A DNA stretch of 20,030 nucleotides from Pseudomonadota bacterium (GTDB lineage Bacteria > Pseudomonadota > Gammaproteobacteria > Xanthomonadales > Xanthomonadaceae). A model generated the notes under the pieces. That model worked only from the letters and a program-made list of their open reading frames with translations, had not been told where the DNA came from and did not search any database. The position numbers were made by a program, and so were the translations under genes. This document shows, piece after piece, positions 16,611 to 20,030 of this stretch. Every line of letters begins with the position of its first letter. Position 1 is the first letter of the stretch. The stretch spans positions 1-20,030 of the forward strand of contig JAEWOJ010000131.1 of assembly GCA_023399815.1 (NCBI GenBank), in the 5' to 3' direction.

Positions 16611-17185
16611 GCATGAAGAACACTCCCGAGCGCTGGGGCAGCGTCAGCAAGAGCCTGCACTGGCTGATCGCCCTGCTGATCCTCGCCCTGGGCATCGTCG
16701 GCCTGCTCATGGGCGAGCTGCCCAGGACGCCGAAGTACTTCTGGGTCTACACCGCGCACAAGTCGATCGGCATCACCGTGCTGGCGCTGGTGGCGCTGCG
16801 GCTGCTGTGGCGGCTGTATGCCGGCGCCCCCAGGCCCGTGCCGGGCACGCCGACCTGGCAGGAGCGCATCGCCGAGGCCACGCACTGGCTGCTGTACGTG
16901 CTGATGTTCGCCATCCCGCTGTCGGGCTGGCTGTACGACTCGGCCAGCGGCCTGCGCCCGTTCAAGCTGTTCGGGCTCTACGAGATGCCCAAGCTCGTCG
17001 CACCGAGCGAACAGTCCGCGCAGGTCTCGCATGCCATCCACGAATGGGGCTTCTGGCTGCTGATCCTGGTGGTGCTGGCGCATGCCGGCGCCGCCCTCTA
17101 CCACCATCTCCACCAGCGCGACGCCACCCTTGCGCGCATGTTGCCGCAAGGCTGGCTGGCCGCCCCACAGAAGGAATCCGCATGA
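16607..17185 (+). CDS. Cytochrome b561 (CybB / YceJ-like)
   Basis: Four-helix inner-membrane dihaem b-type cytochrome thought to move electrons between quinol and periplasmic or membrane acceptors. The 192 residues show four hydrophobic segments, at about 19-37, 52-70, 92-110 and 147-167. Likely haem-ligand histidines are His18 (SLHW), His51 (TAHKS), His145 (AIHEW) and His159 (VLAHAG), the usual pattern for this family; the exact pairing is inferred. It overlaps both neighbours by four bases, between two YceI genes. In E. coli a b561-type gene (yceJ) also precedes yceI, so the pairing is conserved. An alternative start two codons downstream is possible. Confidence 0.93.
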   Translation: MSMKNTPERWGSVSKSLHWLIALLILALGIVGLLMGELPRTPKYFWVYTAHKSIGITVLALVALRLLWRLYAGAPRPVPGTPTWQERIAEATHWLLYVLMFAIPLSGWLYDSASGLRPFKLFGLYEMPKLVAPSEQSAQVSHAIHEWGFWLLILVVLAHAGAALYHHLHQRDATLARMLPQGWLAAPQKESA

Positions 17186-17748
17186 ACATCAAGCTCACCA
17201 CTCCGGTCGCCGTGGCCGCCGCCCTGGCCGGCATGCTGGCGACGGCCCCGGCCATGGCCGCGGACTACGAACAGGCCCCCGGTTCGATCCTGGTCTTCGC
17301 CACCAAGTACGACGGCGAGATCTTCACCGGCACCTTCCCCGGCTTCCAGACGCGGCTGAGCTTCGACCCGGCCGATCCGGCCGCCGGCAGGCTCGACGTC
17401 ACCATCCCGCTGGCCGGCGCCCGGAGCGGCAACAGCGACCGCGACTCCACCCTGCAGGGCAAGGACTTCTTCAACGTCGCCCAGTTCGCGCAGGCGCGCT
17501 ATACCGCCAGCGGCTTCCGCGCCGTGGGCGAGAACCAGTTCGCCGCCGACGGCACGCTGGAACTGCGCGGCATCAGCAAGCCGGTCACTCTCACCTTCAC
17601 CTGGACGCCCGGCGCGCAGCCGGTGCTGACCGGCAAGGCGACGGTCAAGCGCCTGGACTTCGGCGTCGGCGGCGGCGACTGGAGCGACACCAAGACCATT
17701 CCCGACGAAACCGCGATCAGCACCAAGCTCGTGCTGCGCGCGAAGTAA
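17182..17748 (+). CDS. yceI: YceI family periplasmic protein, third gene of operon
   Basis: A 188-residue exported YceI-like lipocalin. Its signal peptide has a Lys, a hydrophobic core and AMA before ADYE, cleaved after residue 26. The mature protein opens with a GSILVFATKYDGEIFTGTF strand pair, then has LDVTIPL, KDFFNVAQFAQARYTASGF, LRGISKPVTLTFTW and TVKRLDFGVGGGDWSD, all matching the family. AAGGA lies before the start, which overlaps the cytochrome stop by ATGA. It is clearly diverged from the first copy and lacks its acidic tail, so the two are paralogues with possibly different cargo, not a recent duplication. A perfect 11-bp terminator-like hairpin follows. Confidence 0.93.
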   Translation: MNIKLTTPVAVAAALAGMLATAPAMAADYEQAPGSILVFATKYDGEIFTGTFPGFQTRLSFDPADPAAGRLDVTIPLAGARSGNSDRDSTLQGKDFFNVAQFAQARYTASGFRAVGENQFAADGTLELRGISKPVTLTFTWTPGAQPVLTGKATVKRLDFGVGGGDWSDTKTIPDETAISTKLVLRAK

Positions 17749-17763
17749 GCAATGCGTCCGCGC

Positions 17764-17793
17764 CGCTTCCCGGGTCAACCGGCCCGGGAAGCG
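17764..17793. terminator. Strong hairpin between convergent yceI and the HAD gene
   Basis: CGCTTCCCGGG pairs perfectly with CCCGGGAAGCG (11 bp) around an eight-base loop, 15 bases after the yceI stop and about 90 bases past the opposing HAD gene's stop. It could terminate transcription from both sides. There is no T-tract. Confidence 0.65.
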
Positions 17794-17882
17794 ACGTCGC
17801 CTGCGGGTACCTGGCCGCCCCGCAGGAGCGGGTGACGCCCGAAAGCGGTTCGCCGCAAGGAGCCAACCGCGCGGCGCCCGCC

Positions 17883-18527
17883 TCAGGACGACAGCAGTCG
17901 TCCCAGTTCCGCCGGCCGGGCCGCCAACGCGCCGGCCCCGGCCAGGGTCAGTTCCTCGTGGCCGCCGAATCCCCACAGCACGCCGACGTTGCGCATGCCG
18001 TGGTGGCGGGCGCCTTCGATGTCCATGCGGCGGTCGCCGATCATCCAGCACTGCGCCGCCCGCAGCGACAGCCGCCGCAGCGCCTCGGCGATCAGCTCCG
18101 GCTTGTGGCTGCGCGAACCGTCCTCGGTGGCGCCGACGATGTCCTCGAAGCAGCCGCCGAACGGCAGGTGCTCGACGATGCGCCGCGCATGCGGTTCGTT
18201 CTTGGCGGTCACCACCGCCAGCCGGTGGCCGGCGGCGTGCAGGCCCTGCACGACCTCGCCGATGCCGGCATAGATGTCGTGCTCCCGCCAGCCCAGCACG
18301 TCGAAGCGCTCGCGGTACAACTCCACCGCCTGCTCCACCCGTGGCGCATCGCCGAACACGGGAGCGAAGCTGGTGCGCAGCGCCGGGCCGATCCACTTGC
18401 GCAGTTCGGCGTCGCCCGGCACCGGCTGCTGCATCTTCTCCAGCGCGTAGGCCACGCAGCGGGTGATCCCGACGGCCGAGTCGATCAGGGTGCCGTCGAG
18501 ATCGAAGAACAGGACGTCGCGGCTCAC
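17883..18527 (-). CDS. HAD-superfamily phosphatase, phosphoglycolate-phosphatase-like
   Basis: A 214-residue cytoplasmic phosphohydrolase with an alpha-helical (C1) cap. All four HAD motifs are present: I FFDLDGTL with nucleophile Asp9 and acid/base Asp11, II VVTAKN, III Lys in SHKPE, and IV GDRRMD. The substrate is uncertain; the family includes phosphoglycolate phosphatases, nucleotidases and enzymes that clear side products of glycolysis. The GTG start overlaps the pgk stop by four bases (GTGA), so its translation is coupled to pgk. That makes repair of a glycolytic by-product a reasonable guess. The frame is open far upstream through pgk, but the true N-terminus is fixed by the overlap and motif I. 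Confidence 0.92.
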   Translation of the reverse strand: MSRDVLFFDLDGTLIDSAVGITRCVAYALEKMQQPVPGDAELRKWIGPALRTSFAPVFGDAPRVEQAVELYRERFDVLGWREHDIYAGIGEVVQGLHAAGHRLAVVTAKNEPHARRIVEHLPFGGCFEDIVGATEDGSRSHKPELIAEALRRLSLRAAQCWMIGDRRMDIEGARHHGMRNVGVLWGFGGHEELTLAGAGALAARPAELGRLLSS

Positions 18528-19702
18528 GCGCCGCGCGCCTCCAGCGCCGCCACCGCCGGCAGGGTCTTGCCTTCGAGGAATTCGAGGAACGCGCCGCCGC
18601 CGGTGGAGATGTAGCTCACATCGCCGGCGATACCGTACTTGTCCACCGCCGCCAGCGTGTCGCCGCCGCCGGCGATCGAGAATGCTTTGGACGCGGCGAT
18701 CGCGCGCGCCAGCGCCTCGGTGCCCTTGCCGAAGGCGTCGAACTCGAACACGCCGACCGGGCCGTTCCAGACCACGGTACCGGCCTTCGCGATCAGCTCG
18801 GCATAGCGCGCGGCGGTGGCCGGGCCGATGTCGAGGATCATGTCGTCGCTGCCCACCGCGTCCACCGGCTTGACCGTGGCCGGCGCATCGGCGGCGAACG
18901 CCGGCGCCACCACCACGTCGGTCGGCAGCGGGATCTGCGCGCCGCGCGCCCTGGCGTCGGCGTCGATCCTGCGCGCGGTGTCGAGCAGGTCGTTCTCGAC
19001 CAGCGACTTGCCCACGCCGTGGCCTTCGGCGGCGATGAAGGTGTTGGCGATGCCGCCGCCGACGATCAGCTGGTCCACCTTGCCGACCAGGTTGGACAGC
19101 AGTTCCAGCTTGGTGCTGACCTTGGAGCCGGCGACGATGGCCAGCAGCGGCCGCGCCGGGTTGGCCAGCGCCTTGTCCAGCGCATCCAGCTCGGCCATCA
19201 GCAGCGGGCCGCCGGCGGCGACCGGGGCGAAGCGGATCACGCCGTGGGTCGAGGCCTGCGCGCGGTGCGCGGTGCCGAACGCGTCCATCACGAACACGTC
19301 GCACAGCGCGGCGTACTGTTTCGACAGCGCTTCGTCGTCCTTGCCCTCGCCGACGTTCATGCGGCAGTTCTCCAGCAGCACGATCTGCCCCGGCGCGACG
19401 TCGACGCCCTCGACCCAGTCCTTGACCAGCGGCACTTCGACGCCCAGCAGTTCGGACAGGCGCGCGGCCACCGGCGCCAGCGAATCGGCCTCGCTCCAAA
19501 CGCCTTCCTTCGGCCGGCCCAGGTGCGAGGTGACCATCACCGCCGCGCCCTTCTCCAGCGCCAGCTTCAGCGTCGGCAGCGACGCGGTGATACGCTGCTC
19601 GGAGGTGATCCTGCCGTTCCCGTCGATCGGCACGTTCAGATCCTGGCGGATCAGCACGCGCTTGCCGGCGAGGTCGAGGTCGGTCATGCGGACGATGGAC
19701 AT
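18524..19702 (-). CDS. pgk: Phosphoglycerate kinase
   Basis: Cytoplasmic glycolytic and gluconeogenic enzyme: 1,3-bisphosphoglycerate + ADP to 3-phosphoglycerate + ATP. The 392 residues are full length. Visible are the signature KRVLIRQDLNVPIDGNGRI at 14-32 with substrate-binding Asp21 and Asn23, TSHLGRPKEG at 58-67, the LIVGGGIANTFI segment, PVGVFE before the C-terminal helix, and the ATP-loop GGGDTLAAV plus STGGGAFLEFLEGK. The ATG at 19702 is chosen because the family N-terminus starts there and AGAG lies about eight bases upstream; longer in-frame extensions run through non-coding palindromes. The first 20 codons are duplicated upstream (19857-19919). It is followed by a coupled HAD phosphatase. 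Confidence 0.97.
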   Translation of the reverse strand: MSIVRMTDLDLAGKRVLIRQDLNVPIDGNGRITSEQRITASLPTLKLALEKGAAVMVTSHLGRPKEGVWSEADSLAPVAARLSELLGVEVPLVKDWVEGVDVAPGQIVLLENCRMNVGEGKDDEALSKQYAALCDVFVMDAFGTAHRAQASTHGVIRFAPVAAGGPLLMAELDALDKALANPARPLLAIVAGSKVSTKLELLSNLVGKVDQLIVGGGIANTFIAAEGHGVGKSLVENDLLDTARRIDADARARGAQIPLPTDVVVAPAFAADAPATVKPVDAVGSDDMILDIGPATAARYAELIAKAGTVVWNGPVGVFEFDAFGKGTEALARAIAASKAFSIAGGGDTLAAVDKYGIAGDVSYISTGGGAFLEFLEGKTLPAVAALEARGA

Positions 19703-19746
19703 GGGTAATTCTCTGGCTTCTGGGGAAGGGGAGTAGGTCGTGGAGC

Positions 19747-19807
19747 CGCCATCCATGGCGCAGCATGCCGGCTTCGGAACGTCCGGCCCGGCCATCCATG
19801 GCCGGGC
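19747..19807. repeat. Two palindromes sharing CCATCCATGG
   Basis: CGCC-ATCCAT-GGCG (19747-19760) and GCCCGGCC-ATCCAT-GGCCGGGC (19786-19807) have the same six-base centre and different arms. They lie inside the roughly 150-bp segment separating the two copies of the pgk 5' end. They look like copies of a small palindromic family, but only two are visible here. Confidence 0.55.
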
Positions 19808-19817
19808 GCTCGGCAGC

Positions 19818-19842
19818 GCGGACTGCCGATAGGGCAGTCCGC
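19818..19842 (-). promoter_or_regulatory. Perfect hairpin directly after the leader ORF
   Basis: GCGGACTGCC pairs fully with GGCAGTCCGC around a five-base loop. On the pgk transcript it starts on the base right after the leader ORF stop (TGA 19845-19843). A ribosome at that stop would cover it. No U-tract follows, so it is not a textbook terminator. Confidence 0.6.
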
Positions 19843-19917
19843 TCAGTCCGCCTCGCCCTGGCGGATCAGCACGCGCTTGCCGGCGAGGTCGAGGTCGGTC
19901 ATGCGGACAATGGACAT
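19843..19917 (-). CDS. 24-codon leader ORF, duplicated pgk N-terminus
   Basis: Translates as MSIVRMTDLDLAGKRVLIRQ, identical to residues 1-20 of phosphoglycerate kinase, then GEAD and a TGA. It is out of frame with pgk (starts 215 bases apart). The only base change in the shared part is the third base of Ile3 (ATT for ATC), which is silent. GGAG lies about 12 bases before its ATG, a rather long spacing, so translation is plausible but unproven. It could be a non-functional remnant of a duplication, or a leader peptide affecting pgk. Confidence 0.45.
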   Translation of the reverse strand: MSIVRMTDLDLAGKRVLIRQGEAD

Positions 19918-19919
19918 GG
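19857..19919 (-). repeat. 63-bp direct repeat of the pgk start region
   Basis: Bases 19857-19919 match 19642-19704 at 62 of 63 positions. The repeat spans pgk codons 1-20 plus a few bases at each edge, and both copies lie on the same strand 215 bp apart. Similarity ends sharply at both sides. It is too long for an ordinary transposon target duplication. Confidence 0.95.
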
Positions 19920-19994
19920 CGGGGGGCGGCTCCGGAAACGGGGGAAACCACGATTCTCGCCCGCGCCGCCAGCGCGGGCAAACCCGCAATGCGG

Positions 19995-20018
19995 GTAGTG
20001 CCGGCCGCCGGCCGGCAA
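19995..20018 (+). repeat. Single GTAG-type REP palindrome
   Basis: GTAGT head followed by GCCGGCCGCCGGCCGGC, the same family as the units at 1-58 and 8888-9004, with T changed to C at the loop. It lies directly upstream of the pgk leader. A partner may lie beyond the window end. Confidence 0.85.
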
Positions 20019-20030
20019 CCTCTTTGAACC

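Larger units (their letters stand above)
19703..19994 (-). promoter_or_regulatory. Leader and promoter region of pgk
   Basis: Apart from a 24-codon leader ORF (listed separately) this stretch has no gene. In the pgk direction it holds: a hairpin CCCGC-ATT-GCGGG (about 19994-19982) next to a REP; a -10-like GAGAAT (19958-19953); the leader ORF; a 10-bp hairpin (19842-19818); two palindromes built on CCATCCATGG (19807-19786 and 19760-19747); and finally AGAG before the true start. No convincing -35 was found. Confidence 0.45.

Noticed and set aside
19703..19981. N-terminal extension of phosphoglycerate kinase through the leader
   Set aside because: The extension reads the duplicated segment in the wrong frame and covers palindromes. 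Phosphoglycerate kinase needs no such extension and the family N-terminus starts at 19702.

Overview
This is a GC-rich chromosomal window from a gammaproteobacterium of the Xanthomonadaceae, in the Stenotrophomonas / Pseudoxanthomonas / Lysobacter / Xanthomonas group. Three things point there: the gene set and order (aroK-aroB-small ORF-hemE, sdaA, pgk and pyk); two very large two-component-propeller sensors; and extragenic palindromes that begin with GTAG, a REP class known from Stenotrophomonas and relatives. The placement is inferred from gene content, since no database search was possible. Nearly all of the window is ordinary core chromosome. There is no phage, transposase, CRISPR array, rRNA or tRNA gene.

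Layout. 1-58: a GTAG palindrome pair cut by the window edge. 87-1553 (-): pyruvate kinase, with a gene-free upstream region to 1869. 1870-2103 (-): a small glutaredoxin-like protein, divergent from sdaA (2202-3584, +), a [4Fe-4S] L-serine dehydratase. 3654-6770 (+): a periplasmic-propeller diguanylate cyclase. 6925-7128 (-): dodecin, divergent from the shikimate and haem genes aroK-aroB (overlapping), a WGR-domain protein and hemE (7229-10454, +). 10618-12033 (+): a 14-TM drug-efflux MFS protein whose stop codon abuts that of a convergent hybrid histidine kinase (12034-15600, -). 15930-17748 (+): a tightly overlapping YceI / cytochrome b561 / YceI operon. 17883-19702 (-): pgk, translationally coupled to a HAD phosphatase. 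The last 330 bases are the pgk leader.

How the genes relate. Carbon metabolism dominates: pyruvate kinase, serine dehydratase (serine to pyruvate), phosphoglycerate kinase and a possible metabolite-repair phosphatase. The shikimate steps AroK and AroB and the haem step HemE sit together. Two sensors with the same periplasmic propeller plus Y_Y_Y architecture but different outputs (c-di-GMP synthesis, and phosphorelay) lie about 5 kb apart.

The most unusual signal is upstream of pgk. The first 63 bases around the pgk start (codons 1-20 and flanks) are present twice, with one synonymous difference. The outer copy reads as a 24-codon leader ORF whose stop codon lies one base from a perfect 10-bp hairpin. 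About 150 bp rich in palindromes separates the two copies. This looks like a recent rearrangement and may have created a leader-peptide arrangement in front of a central glycolytic gene. I found no convincing new defence or mobile system.
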